Below are positions 54,126 through 63,218 of a stretch of DNA of 64,000 nucleotides, piece by piece. This DNA comes from Sphingomonadaceae bacterium (GTDB lineage: Bacteria; Pseudomonadota; Alphaproteobacteria; Sphingomonadales; Sphingomonadaceae). The position numbers and the translations under genes are program-made. The notes under the pieces were generated by a model that searched no databases, was not told the DNA's origin, and saw only the letters and a program-made list of their open reading frames with translations. Within the stretch, counting starts at the first letter, position 1. Each line of letters opens with the position of its first letter. The stretch covers positions 1 through 64,000 of the forward strand of contig JASBUR010000017.1 in the NCBI GenBank assembly GCA_030147805.1, given 5' to 3'.

Positions 54126-55163
54126 CTAGAGGATGAGGAAGCGCTCGATGTCCTCCGGCGCGAGTTGCAGGCGCAACCCCTGCCCTAGCGCCACGGAGCC
54201 GACGCGGCGCAGATCCTCGTTGAAATCGCCGAGTGCGGGCGCAAGCGTCAGCGCCTCGACCCCCACGGATCGGGCCCGCGCGGCCAGGGTCGCCGCCGCT
54301 CGCCGTCCGGCGGGGTCGTCGTCGCGAGCAAGGTAGACCCGGCGCAACGTGGCAGGCAGTTCGAGGGCAGCGAGATGGTTGGCCGACAGCGCGGCGACCA
54401 TCGGCATCTTGGGCATGAGTTGCTTGAGCGACAGCATCGTTTCCAACCCTTCGCCGGCCGTAAGCACATCGGGAGCGACACCGAAGCGGACGCCGTTGCC
54501 GAGCAGCAGGCCCATCGACCGGCGCGGCGTCGAGACAGGTGCCTTGTCGATCGAGACGGGATCGATCCAGGTGCGGTGCGCGCCGGTGATGGCACCGTGC
54601 AAGTCGGTGACCGCCGCGATCAGCGCGGGCCAGGCGTCGCGCACCCGGTCGTGAGGGTCGTCCCCGTCGCCGCGATAGTAGCAGCGCGGGTGAAAGCGGA
54701 GCGATGCGAGATCCCGCACTTCCGCAATGCCGCGCGCTCGGAAATACGCTTCTGCGACTGTACCCCGGATCGGCTTCGCCATCGCGAACAAGCGGCGTGC
54801 CGCATCTGGCGAGCCGGTCGGCGCCGGGACGGACGGCGCGTAGGACGGTTCGGGTCGCGGCAGTGACAGGAAACGCCGCGCTTCGTCCAGCGCGTCGCGC
54901 AAGGTCGAGAGCCGCTGGTTGGCAGCGATCAGGTCGATGAGGTCGCCATGTTCGCCCGTGGCGGCATCGGTCCATTTGCCCGCGGCGCCCTTGCCCTGTC
55001 GGGGACCTTCAAGCCGCACGAACAAGCTCCTGCCGGGCGTGTTCTCGATGTCGCCGACCAGCCAGTAGCGGCCCTCGCGGCGACCGTTTGGGAGATAGTG
55101 ACGGCACACCGCCTCGGCATCGCGCGCGAGACGGTGCGCCAGCTCCGTCGCTGGTCCGTGCAT
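54126..55163 (-). CDS. Toprim-domain primase-like protein
   Basis: A 345-residue protein with a Zn-free CHC2-like start (RHYLPNGRREGRYWLVGD), a middle region, and a Toprim domain: GVAPDVLTAGEGLETMLSLKQ and VYLARDDDPAGRRAA, with the Glu and DxD residues kept. Such proteins on mobile elements are thought to prime DNA synthesis after transfer. The ATG at 55163 has SD-like GTGAGG and lies 10 bases after the helicase stop. Confidence 0.82.
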   Translation of the reverse strand: MHGPATELAHRLARDAEAVCRHYLPNGRREGRYWLVGDIENTPGRSLFVRLEGPRQGKGAAGKWTDAATGEHGDLIDLIAANQRLSTLRDALDEARRFLSLPRPEPSYAPSVPAPTGSPDAARRLFAMAKPIRGTVAEAYFRARGIAEVRDLASLRFHPRCYYRGDGDDPHDRVRDAWPALIAAVTDLHGAITGAHRTWIDPVSIDKAPVSTPRRSMGLLLGNGVRFGVAPDVLTAGEGLETMLSLKQLMPKMPMVAALSANHLAALELPATLRRVYLARDDDPAGRRAAATLAARARSVGVEALTLAPALGDFNEDLRRVGSVALGQGLRLQLAPEDIERFLIL

Positions 55164-55173
55164 TGCGCGGGCC

Positions 55174-58100
55174 TCACGCTGTCGCACGGTCGATGACGCG
55201 CGCGACCGGGTATCGTGCCAGCACCCGGGCGAGCATCGCCGGCCCATCGGCGTTCGTCGGCACGAACAGCCGCAGCTTCCAGGCAATGATCTCCGACATG
55301 CACCCGTCGGCCTTCAGGCGCTCGATCATGCCCTCGGTGAAGCCGGCTATCTCAACGCGGTGGGTGCCCATGACAAGCGAGCGACGCACGGCGAGGCCAC
55401 CGTCGAGCAGGAGCGATCCGCCGCGTCCGAGCACTGCTTTCCAGGCATCGCCAACCGCCACTTCCGGGGCCTCGGCGCCGATCGCCTGCGCGACCCAGTC
55501 GGCCGGGACCCGGCGGCCGATGACGCGCTCGCCGTCATCCGTCTGGAGCCGGTAGACGCGGCAGCCGTCCTGCGGGAGCCGCCGCCAGATTGGCAGCAGC
55601 AGCCCGGTGACGATGTGGAAGCGGCTCTCGACGAGCTCGGGCAGGCTCGCCACCTCGGCGTTCCAGGCCGAGGCGAACGCGGCTTCGTCGGCCTCTTGCC
55701 AATGCGATGCAAGCAACGCGGTTTCGCCCAAGTTCTTGCGCTCGGTGGGGCGGACCAGCCGAACGCGGCGTTCGACCTCGCCGTCGTCAAGCGTGACGCT
55801 CGCGGCGCGGACTTGAACGGCGGCGTGCCCCGAGCGGGAATTGACGAGAAGCCGGGCGCGCGGCTCGCGGGCGAGTTCGAGCGCGTCGGCGAAAGGGAGT
55901 GCGTGGGTGCGATCAAGCCGCCGCACCTCGAAGGCCTGTGTTTCCGCGCCCGTGCCTGGGTGCGTGTAGACGGTGCGCCGCTCGACGATGGTCAGCGACG
56001 CTGCCCTCGACGTCTCGAGTCCCATGTCGAACGTGCCAGCTACGACCGCTGCCTCGATGCGGGCGTTCATCAGTCCGTCGAACACCTCGAAAAGCAGGTT
56101 CTGGAGTGTGATTGGCAGGGCCAGGACGCGGTTGAGGAACTGCGTGATCGGCGGCAGCTCCTCCTTGATCGCGCCGTCGCGCGTCATCAGCGATAGTCCG
56201 GTCGCATCCTCGAAGCGTCCGAGCGAGCAACCGTCGACCTTGCCGCCGATGAGCAGCATATAGAGCTGGCGGAGGCTGGCGCGGGCGTACTCGTTCTCCA
56301 GATTATCGGACGCGCGGAACATCCCCTGGCCGCCGGTCTGACGTTGCCCGCGGGTGATCGCGCCCAGCGTGTCGAGCCGGCGCGCGATGGTCGACAGGAA
56401 GCGCTTTTCGCCACGCACGTCGGTGGCGATGGGCCGGAACAGCGGTGGCTGCGCTTGGTGGGTGCGGTTCGTGCGGCCTAGACCCTGAATGGCGGCGTCG
56501 GCCTTCCAGCCCGCCTCGAGCAGATAGTGGACGCGCAGGCGCTGGTTCTTCGCGCCAAGGTCGGCATGGTAGCTCCGCCCCGTTCCGCCCGCGTCGGAGA
56601 AGATGAGAATACGCTTTTCGTCATCCTGGAAGGCGGCGGTCTCGGCGAGATTGGCGCCGGCGGGCCGGCCCTCGACGGCCAAGCGATCCACGCCATCATT
56701 CCTGCGCTTGCGCACAATGCGGCGCGAGCGCCCCGTCACCTCCGCCACCATCTCGGTGCCGAACCGCTGCACGACCTGGTCGAGCGCGCCGGCGACGGGC
56801 GGCAGCGCGGCCAAGTGCTCGATCAGCCGGTCGCGGCGCTCGACCGCGTCGCGGCAAAGTACGGGCTGACCATCCCGGGTGACGGGTCGGGAAGAGAGAT
56901 TGCCCTCAACGTCGGTGAACGGCTCGTAGAGCTGCACCGGGAAGGCGTGGGCGAGATAGTCTAGGACATACTCGCGCGGCGTGATGTCGACCTGGACGTC
57001 GCCCCATTCCTCGGCCGGCAGCTCGGCGATGCGGCGCTCCATCAGCGCCTCGCCGGTCGAAACGATCTGCACGACGCAGGCGTGGCCCGCTGCGAGATCC
57101 GCGTCGATCGACGCGATCAGCGTCGGCGTCTTCATCGAGGTCAGCAAGTGCCCGAAGAAGCGCTGCTTCGAGCTCTCGAAGGCGGAGCGCGCCGCCGATT
57201 TAGCCGGCGCGTTCAACGTCGAGCTGCCCTGCTCGGTTGTGCTGGTGACGCCGGCCGCTTCCAGTGCTGCGCCGAGGTTCTGGTGGATGACCTGGAAGGC
57301 GCCCGCATAGGCGTCGTAGATGCGCGTCTGCTCGGGCGTGAGTTGATGCTCGACGATCTCGTACTCGATGCCGTCGTAGGAGAGCGATCGGGCGGTGTAG
57401 AGGCCAAGCGCGCGCAGGTCGCGGGCGAGTACCTCCATCGCGGCGACGCCGCCGGTCTCGATCGCAGCGACGAACTCAGCCCGCGTCGCGAACGGGAAGT
57501 CCTCGCCGCCCCAGAGACCCAGGCGATGGGCATAAGCGAGGTTTTGGACCGTCGTCGCCCCGGTCGCGCTGACGTAGAGCACGCGCGCGTTCGGCAGCGC
57601 GTACTGGAGGCGCAGGCCGGCGCGGCCCTGCTGCGAGGGTGCCTGGTCGCCGCGCTCGCCGGCACCGCCGGCGGCGTTCTGCATGGCATGGCTCTCGTCG
57701 AAGACGATCACGCCGTCGAAGTCGGCGCCCAACCACTCGACGATCTGTTGGACGCGGGAAGCCTTCTCCTCGCGCGCATCGGACCGCAGCGTGGCGTAGG
57801 TCGCGAACAGGACGCCTTCTTCCAGGCGAATCGGCGGCCCTTGGCGGAAGCGCGCCAGCGGCTGAATGAGCAGCCGTTCCTGGCCCAACGCCGACCAGTC
57901 TCGTTGTGCGTCCTCGATCAGCGTGTCGGACTTCGATACCCAGAGCGCGCGACGACGGCCTTTCAGCCAATTGTCGAGGATGACGGCTGCAACCTGCCGT
58001 CCCTTGCCCGCCCCCGTGCCGTCGCCCAGCATGAAGCCGCGCCGGAAGCGCACGACGTTCTCTGCGTCCTCGGGAGCGGCCGCGACTTTGTCGAAGGTGT

Positions 58101-59514
58101 CGTCCACCGTCCACGCGCCGGCGAGCATTCCGGTGTGCGCGTCGCCTGCATAGATGACGGTCTCGAGCTGGGCATCGGACAGAAGGCCGGCGTCGACGAG
58201 CCCGGTCGGCAGGTGCGGCCGATAGGTCGGCAGCCGTGGCCGAACGCTCGCCATTGCGGCCGACTGCACCAGTGGCGTGGGGTGCGGCTGCGCGCCTGCG
58301 ATCCGAACCGTCTGCAACGCGAACGGCTCGTAAAGGGCATCGCTGATGCGCCCCTTTGCGTCGGGCGAAGGCTCGATCAACTCGTAGGCGAGTTCGACGG
58401 CGTCGGCCGCCACCGGCGCGAGCGGCCGTGCGGCCGATTTCGGAGGCAGCCGGCGATGCGCAGATGCGGACGTGGGGGGAGCCGGAACGCCGGAGGCGCG
58501 GCTCGACATGCAGGCGGCGCGGGGTGGCACGTGCGCCTCCACCCAGCCGAGCAGGGCCGCAGCATCGGGCGCGATACCAAGCGACGCCGGCAGCGTCGCC
58601 GGATCATCGGCGGAAAGGCGATCGATGACCGTGAGCCGCGTCTCGACACTGGTGCCGTGACGGGCGAAGGCGCGGCCATCGACCGCTGCCGTGAACAGGA
58701 TGCGCCCGCGCTCCTGCAGTCGGACAAGTGCGTCGGCCCAGGCCGGGTTGTCGGGCGAAAAGCCCGCGCCGGTGATTGCCACCAGCCGCCCGCCTTCGGT
58801 CAGACGCGCCAGCGCTGACGCGATGTGGCGATAGGCGGCGTCGGCGACCCGGCCATCGACATGGGCGCCCACAGAAAAGGGCGGGTTCATCAGAACCACG
58901 CTCGGCCGGAAGTCTGCGCCAAGGTGATCGTGGATGAGGGCGGCGTCGAAGCGGCTGACGGGCGCGACCGGGAAGAGGAGCCTCAAGAGGTCCGCGCGGC
59001 CGTCGGCCAGCTCGTTCAGTACGAGCGCGGCGCCGCCAAGTTCGGCGAATACAGCGAGGAGTCCGGTGCCGGCGCTGGGTTCGAGCACGACGTCAGCGGC
59101 GCTAAGGCCAGCGGCGCGGGCGGCGACGAAGGCGAGCGGCAGCGGCGTCGAGAACTGCTGAAGCGCCTGGCTCTCCTCGGACCGCCGTGTGTGCGTCGGG
59201 AAGAGACCCGCGACCTTCGCAATCATTGCGAGTTGGGCAGTCGCCGGACGGCTGGCGATCGCGGGACCGAAGCGGCGCAGGAATAGGAGCTGGGCGACCT
59301 CGCAGACATCGTAGGCGGCTTTCCAGTGCCACGCGCCTTCGGAATCCGACCCACCACAGGCGGGGGTCAGGACGGCGCGAAGCAGGTGCGCGTCGATGGC
59401 CGCCCCGCGCGCGAGTGGATCGAGGAGCGCCTGGGCGGCGGAGACGAGCGCGGCGCCCGATGGGCCGGAGGGCACGGGCGACGAGGACGAGACAAGACGA
59501 TCGGACTGAAACAT
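55174..59514 (-). CDS. giant N6-methylase / strawberry-notch helicase fusion
   Basis: A 1446-residue protein. The N-terminal part (about 100-300) is a Rossmann methyltransferase with LEPSAGTGLLAV and the catalytic NPPF (VVLMNPPFSVG near 206). The rest is an SF2 helicase of strawberry-notch type: Walker A GTGAGKGRQ near 497, DESH near 604, motif III VSATGATTVQNLAY and motif VI GLGRTNRTHQ. It could modify DNA and protect or remodel the element, but the activity is untested. Length and domain order fit a known mobile-element family. The ATG at 59514 follows a Gly/Arg-rich leader. Confidence 0.85.
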   Translation of the reverse strand: MFQSDRLVSSSSPVPSGPSGAALVSAAQALLDPLARGAAIDAHLLRAVLTPACGGSDSEGAWHWKAAYDVCEVAQLLFLRRFGPAIASRPATAQLAMIAKVAGLFPTHTRRSEESQALQQFSTPLPLAFVAARAAGLSAADVVLEPSAGTGLLAVFAELGGAALVLNELADGRADLLRLLFPVAPVSRFDAALIHDHLGADFRPSVVLMNPPFSVGAHVDGRVADAAYRHIASALARLTEGGRLVAITGAGFSPDNPAWADALVRLQERGRILFTAAVDGRAFARHGTSVETRLTVIDRLSADDPATLPASLGIAPDAAALLGWVEAHVPPRAACMSSRASGVPAPPTSASAHRRLPPKSAARPLAPVAADAVELAYELIEPSPDAKGRISDALYEPFALQTVRIAGAQPHPTPLVQSAAMASVRPRLPTYRPHLPTGLVDAGLLSDAQLETVIYAGDAHTGMLAGAWTVDDTFDKVAAAPEDAENVVRFRRGFMLGDGTGAGKGRQVAAVILDNWLKGRRRALWVSKSDTLIEDAQRDWSALGQERLLIQPLARFRQGPPIRLEEGVLFATYATLRSDAREEKASRVQQIVEWLGADFDGVIVFDESHAMQNAAGGAGERGDQAPSQQGRAGLRLQYALPNARVLYVSATGATTVQNLAYAHRLGLWGGEDFPFATRAEFVAAIETGGVAAMEVLARDLRALGLYTARSLSYDGIEYEIVEHQLTPEQTRIYDAYAGAFQVIHQNLGAALEAAGVTSTTEQGSSTLNAPAKSAARSAFESSKQRFFGHLLTSMKTPTLIASIDADLAAGHACVVQIVSTGEALMERRIAELPAEEWGDVQVDITPREYVLDYLAHAFPVQLYEPFTDVEGNLSSRPVTRDGQPVLCRDAVERRDRLIEHLAALPPVAGALDQVVQRFGTEMVAEVTGRSRRIVRKRRNDGVDRLAVEGRPAGANLAETAAFQDDEKRILIFSDAGGTGRSYHADLGAKNQRLRVHYLLEAGWKADAAIQGLGRTNRTHQAQPPLFRPIATDVRGEKRFLSTIARRLDTLGAITRGQRQTGGQGMFRASDNLENEYARASLRQLYMLLIGGKVDGCSLGRFEDATGLSLMTRDGAIKEELPPITQFLNRVLALPITLQNLLFEVFDGLMNARIEAAVVAGTFDMGLETSRAASLTIVERRTVYTHPGTGAETQAFEVRRLDRTHALPFADALELAREPRARLLVNSRSGHAAVQVRAASVTLDDGEVERRVRLVRPTERKNLGETALLASHWQEADEAAFASAWNAEVASLPELVESRFHIVTGLLLPIWRRLPQDGCRVYRLQTDDGERVIGRRVPADWVAQAIGAEAPEVAVGDAWKAVLGRGGSLLLDGGLAVRRSLVMGTHRVEIAGFTEGMIERLKADGCMSEIIAWKLRLFVPTNADGPAMLARVLARYPVARVIDRATA

Positions 59515-59627
59515 GGGAACGGCTCCGAGAGCGCGGATGAGGGCGTCCGCACGGGCACGCTCTCTCAACCCAGCCCGGACACCTCGTCCCGGCCGCCCTC
59601 TACCTCCCGCGCACGCTCCAGAGAAAA

Positions 59628-59652
59628 GGCCCGGCGCGAGAGACGCCGGGCC
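59628..59652 (-). terminator. terminator after the ParB-like gene
   Basis: On the minus strand GGCCCGGCG and CGCCGGGCC form 9-base arms around a 7-base loop, followed by TTTTCTC. It starts 17 bases after the ParB-like stop codon and separates that gene from the helicase gene. Confidence 0.8.
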
Positions 59653-59668
59653 TTCGGTGAACAATAGG

Positions 59669-61801
59669 TCACTCGGCCGCGATGGCGTGCGATGCGGGCT
59701 CAAGGCCGGATCCCGGCTCGTCCCCATCATCGGGCAATGCCTCGTCCTCCTCATTGAGGAAGGCGGGCAACGCCTCGGGCTTCCCGACCTCCATCGCGGG
59801 ATCTCCCTCGTCCGCCGCGAGCCGAAGCGGTTCGGGCAGCCATCCAGTATCGGCGAGGAGCCGCTCGGCCTCTTTCGCCATTTCGCCTTTCTTGAGATCC
59901 TCGATGAGTTGGGCAGCCTGCTCGCCCTTGCCCTCGCGCACGGCTTCCAGGATCCGCGCCTTGGTCACCCTGCCGAGATAGTTGGCAACGGTCGGCGTCC
60001 ACCCGGCCTCAACCATGTCGAGCCCGACGGCGCGCGCGAGGCGATCGGCTCCAGCGATTCGCTGCCGGATACTCTGCGGCGTGACGGCGCCATAGGGGTT
60101 GGCGCGCTCGAACAGCGCGTTTACGCCGAAGGCGACACAGTGAGCGAGAAGCGCCATGCGGCTGGTCTCGTCGAGCGCATCAATCCGCTGCCACAGCGCA
60201 TCGTCGTCGGTCGGAAGGTCCGCTTTCCAGCCGTCGTGACGCGTAGCAACGTTTGCGGCCGAGGCACTGTCCTTCAGGTCCTCGGCCTGCACGGGGAAGA
60301 ACACGTGCCGAACCGAGGCCTCGAGGCAGTCTGCGCTCGCGCGGTGCTGGAAGGTGTCGGCGACCAACTTATGGAGCAGCGCGGTCAGTGCAACCCGAGG
60401 GTTGGCGCCGATCGCGTCACGCAGCGCCAGCGTGCGATGAGCCGTCAACTCGGTCACGAGGCGGTCGGGCAGCGGCTTGATGACGTCGTCATCCTCTTCC
60501 GCTGCGGTTGGCTCACCGCCGATGGTGATGACCGCGCGGTGGACCGAATGCCCCTCGACGCCTGCGCCGGCAACCGCCGAATCGGTCGTCCGGTCACGAT
60601 CGACCTGGGGCTCAGGCGTGTCATCCTCGGCGCGCACATAGCCGCGATCGACCTTGAGAGCGCCCGAGCCGTCGATGCTGATGAACACGCCGGCGCGCGC
60701 CACCTCGGCCGGATCGTAGAGCGTCGGCCGGTTCTGGAAGGCCGCGACCGCGGCCTCGATTTCGCCGAGCCGGGCATCGACCTCGTCCGGCAGATCCTCA
60801 TCGCCCTCGTGTTCGGCGTAGAGGCGATCGAGCTCGTCGGTCAGCGCCTCATAGGTGGCCTGCTCCTCGTCCGTGAGCTGCGGCCGTTCGCCAACGATGC
60901 GCCGCAGGTTGGCATTATGGCCGTAGGGGAAGTCGAGCGCCGCCTCGACCCACTTCCAACCCTCCGCGGCAACTGCCTCCGCCTCGAGCGTCAGACGCTC
61001 GGTCGCCAGACGCTCTAGAAGGGGCACGTCCTCGAACCAGCCGCCGCGATCTTCGGTAAAGAGGTCGCGCGCGACCACGCCCCCAGCGGCTTGATATGCC
61101 TCCAGTCCGACGAACATCGCGCGCCTGTCGGTGGCGGCGACCGCGCCCTCGATCAGCATGCGACGAATGTAGTAGGGTTCGCGGTTGTAGCTCTTGCTGA
61201 GCGATTCCCAGACGTGGAGCTGACGGGCATGATCGCCGGTAACGGTGAACGCCATCAACTGATCGAGGGTCATGCCGTCCTCGGCGTAGACATCGAGCAG
61301 CGCCTCCGCCACCGAGGCGAGCCTCATCCGCTGGCGGACGATCGCGACGGGGACGAAGAAGCGGGCGGCGACCTCTTCCTCGCTCGCGCCAGCATCAACC
61401 TGACGCTTGAAGGAGCGGAACTGGTCGAGGGGGTGGAGCGCCTCCCGCTGCGCATTTTCGGCGAGGCTGTCCTCCTCGGCCGTTATAGCCGAGTTCGCTT
61501 CGCGAACATTGCAGGGCACGGGGACGGTCTTGGCAAGGCGCTTGGCCGTCACCAGGAGTTCGAGCGCCCGGAACCGGCGGCCGCCCGCAGGCACTTCGAA
61601 CATGCCGGTCTCCAGACCTTCGGCGTCCACCACGGGGCGGACATTAAGGTTCTGGAGCAGGCCGCGGCGGGCGATGTCTTCGGCGAGTGTGTCGATCGAG
61701 ATGCCGGCCTTGAGTCGACGAACGTTCGACTGGGAGAGCAGCAGCTTGTTGAAGGGAATTTCGCGCGTCGTTGAGAGCGACGTGATTTTCTGAGTTGCCA
61801 T
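59669..61801 (-). CDS. ParB/RepB-nuclease-like protein
   Basis: A 710-residue protein with an N-terminal ParB domain: IPFNKLLLSQSNVRRL, IARRGLLQNLNVRPV, VPAGGRRFRALELL and the helix-turn-helix DGMTLDQLMAFTV. The remaining 500 residues are acidic and without a known motif. Large ParB-like proteins of this type occur on alphaproteobacterial ICEs and plasmids. No ParA is seen next to it, so partition is not certain. The leader carries a hairpin shared with ardC. Confidence 0.87.
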   Translation of the reverse strand: MATQKITSLSTTREIPFNKLLLSQSNVRRLKAGISIDTLAEDIARRGLLQNLNVRPVVDAEGLETGMFEVPAGGRRFRALELLVTAKRLAKTVPVPCNVREANSAITAEEDSLAENAQREALHPLDQFRSFKRQVDAGASEEEVAARFFVPVAIVRQRMRLASVAEALLDVYAEDGMTLDQLMAFTVTGDHARQLHVWESLSKSYNREPYYIRRMLIEGAVAATDRRAMFVGLEAYQAAGGVVARDLFTEDRGGWFEDVPLLERLATERLTLEAEAVAAEGWKWVEAALDFPYGHNANLRRIVGERPQLTDEEQATYEALTDELDRLYAEHEGDEDLPDEVDARLGEIEAAVAAFQNRPTLYDPAEVARAGVFISIDGSGALKVDRGYVRAEDDTPEPQVDRDRTTDSAVAGAGVEGHSVHRAVITIGGEPTAAEEDDDVIKPLPDRLVTELTAHRTLALRDAIGANPRVALTALLHKLVADTFQHRASADCLEASVRHVFFPVQAEDLKDSASAANVATRHDGWKADLPTDDDALWQRIDALDETSRMALLAHCVAFGVNALFERANPYGAVTPQSIRQRIAGADRLARAVGLDMVEAGWTPTVANYLGRVTKARILEAVREGKGEQAAQLIEDLKKGEMAKEAERLLADTGWLPEPLRLAADEGDPAMEVGKPEALPAFLNEEDEALPDDGDEPGSGLEPASHAIAAE

Positions 61802-61862
61802 GTCGGGATACTCCGCGACGGGTGGCCGGGAGCCTCTCTCTCGACCCTGAACCCGTCACGAA
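61802..61862 (-). promoter_or_regulatory. hairpin leader of the ParB-like gene
   Basis: On the minus strand TGACGGGT pairs with ACCCGTC, and the 3' arm runs straight into GCGGAG, the likely SD, about 8 bases before the ATG. The same arrangement precedes ardC, with matching sequence TGACGGGT, GGCTCCC and CCCGTCGCGGAG. A common translational control is suggested. Confidence 0.5.
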
Positions 61863-61947
61863 GCCGGCGCAGCCCTCTTCCTCTGAAGGGCCGCGCCGGA
61901 GACCAGGAAATCGAAGACCCGGCCGAGGAACTCGCGGAGTGCAGACC

Positions 61948-62913
61948 CTATGCCGCTTCGAGCTCAGGTTCCGCGCATGCAGCCGGCGGCGAAGGGTCAC
62001 GGTCCGGCCGGAAGGCAAGCAGATAGTCGGCGGCCTTCGAGGCTGCAGACGCAGCGCGCACGATCGCCTTGCTGTCCTCGCGCAACACCTCGAGCCAGGC
62101 GCCGATGTAGTCGGCATGCCGAACGGTCGGGGTGATGCCGAGCGTTGCGCAGCAGAAGGCGGCGCACATCTCGGCAACCAGCTCCTCGCGTGCATACTTC
62201 GCCGAGCCGAAGCCGCTGTTGAGGTCGCGGCCGAGACGGGATGGGTGGCCCGACCAGTGGCCGAGTTCGTGCAGTGCGGTGCGATGCCAGTTGATCGGCT
62301 CGAAATACGCCTCAGGCCGCGGCACCAGGATGTAGTCGAGCACCGGAGCGTAATAGGCCTTGTCGCCACCGAGCCGTAGGTCCGCGCCGCTTGCCCGGAT
62401 CAGCGCCTGCACCTCAGGCATGATCAGCCCCTCTGGGACCGGCGGCGGTGCGGTGACAAGATCCTCCGGCAGGCCCTGGCACTGGTCCGCCGAGAAGACG
62501 GTGAAGCGCTTTAGGAACGGCATCGCCTGGGCTTCGTCGCCGTTCTCGCGGGCGCGCCGGCGCTCTTCTTCGGGCACGAAGCGGTCAGCATATACGACTG
62601 TCGTGCCGCGCTCGCCGTTGCGCACGTTGCCGCCGAGCGAGAGTGCCTGACGGAAGGTGAGCCAGCTTTGGCAGGAGAAGCCGCGGGCGACCGCGGCGCC
62701 CCAAAGGATGAGGACGTTGATGCCGGAATAACTGCGGCCGGTGGAGGCGTTCTTCGGCATGGCGAGCGGTGCCGACACGCCCGACGAGCCCCACGGCTGG
62801 ACCCATGGGAGCCGCCCCGTCTCAAGTTCATCAATGATTCGGGACGTGATCTCGTCGTAGAGGTTAGCGCGTTCTTGCGTTGCTGCGGGGCGGGAACTCG
62901 AACGGCGGGGCAT
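61948..62913 (-). CDS. ArdC-like antirestriction protein
   Basis: A 321-residue protein with the N-terminal ssDNA-binding-type ArdC domain (YDEITSRIIDELETGRLPWVQPW) and the C-terminal metallopeptidase-like domain with ALHELGHWSGHPSRL (HExxH near residue 215). ArdC proteins help incoming DNA escape restriction and are made early after conjugation. The ATG at 62913 follows the hairpin leader; upstream in-frame codons are low-complexity. Confidence 0.9.
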   Translation of the reverse strand: MPRRSSSRPAATQERANLYDEITSRIIDELETGRLPWVQPWGSSGVSAPLAMPKNASTGRSYSGINVLILWGAAVARGFSCQSWLTFRQALSLGGNVRNGERGTTVVYADRFVPEEERRRARENGDEAQAMPFLKRFTVFSADQCQGLPEDLVTAPPPVPEGLIMPEVQALIRASGADLRLGGDKAYYAPVLDYILVPRPEAYFEPINWHRTALHELGHWSGHPSRLGRDLNSGFGSAKYAREELVAEMCAAFCCATLGITPTVRHADYIGAWLEVLREDSKAIVRAASAASKAADYLLAFRPDRDPSPPAACAEPELEAA

Positions 62914-62977
62914 CGCGGATCTCCGCGACGGGCCGGCTGGGAGCCACTCTCCTAACCTCTCAGACCCGTCACGGCGA
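62914..62977 (-). promoter_or_regulatory. hairpin leader of ardC
   Basis: Minus-strand TGACGGGT and CCCGTC form the stem, followed by GCGGAG before the ATG. Nearly the same 60 bases precede the ParB-like gene. In between, GGCTCCC is also kept. Nothing else was recognised up to the fic gene. Confidence 0.5.
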
Positions 62978-63218
62978 AGGCCGCGGCCCTCTCGCTCTCG
63001 CACACCCGCTACGGCTGATCCGACAAGTTACGGTTACAGAACCGTTCGCGAACCTATCGGATGGGAGCGGGGCGTTGCGGGCGGCCAGCCCCGCTCGAAG
63101 GGACCCGGCGAGACGTTAGGGCTCGACGGCAGGGGAAGGCTTTCCCCTTCGGACGCGCACGTCCGTTCGTGCGCTCGGGATCAGCACATGCGCGCGATCT
63201 CACGGCCTCGCGGCGTAT
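62978..63218. other. gene-free stretch upstream of ardC
   Basis: About 240 bases. No gene or RNA is recognised. It should hold the ardC promoter. Confidence 0.4.

Noticed and set aside
57082-58818. 578-codon plus-strand frame inside the methylase/helicase gene
   Set aside because: GC-rich antisense frame of a well-supported gene; no motif or SD.
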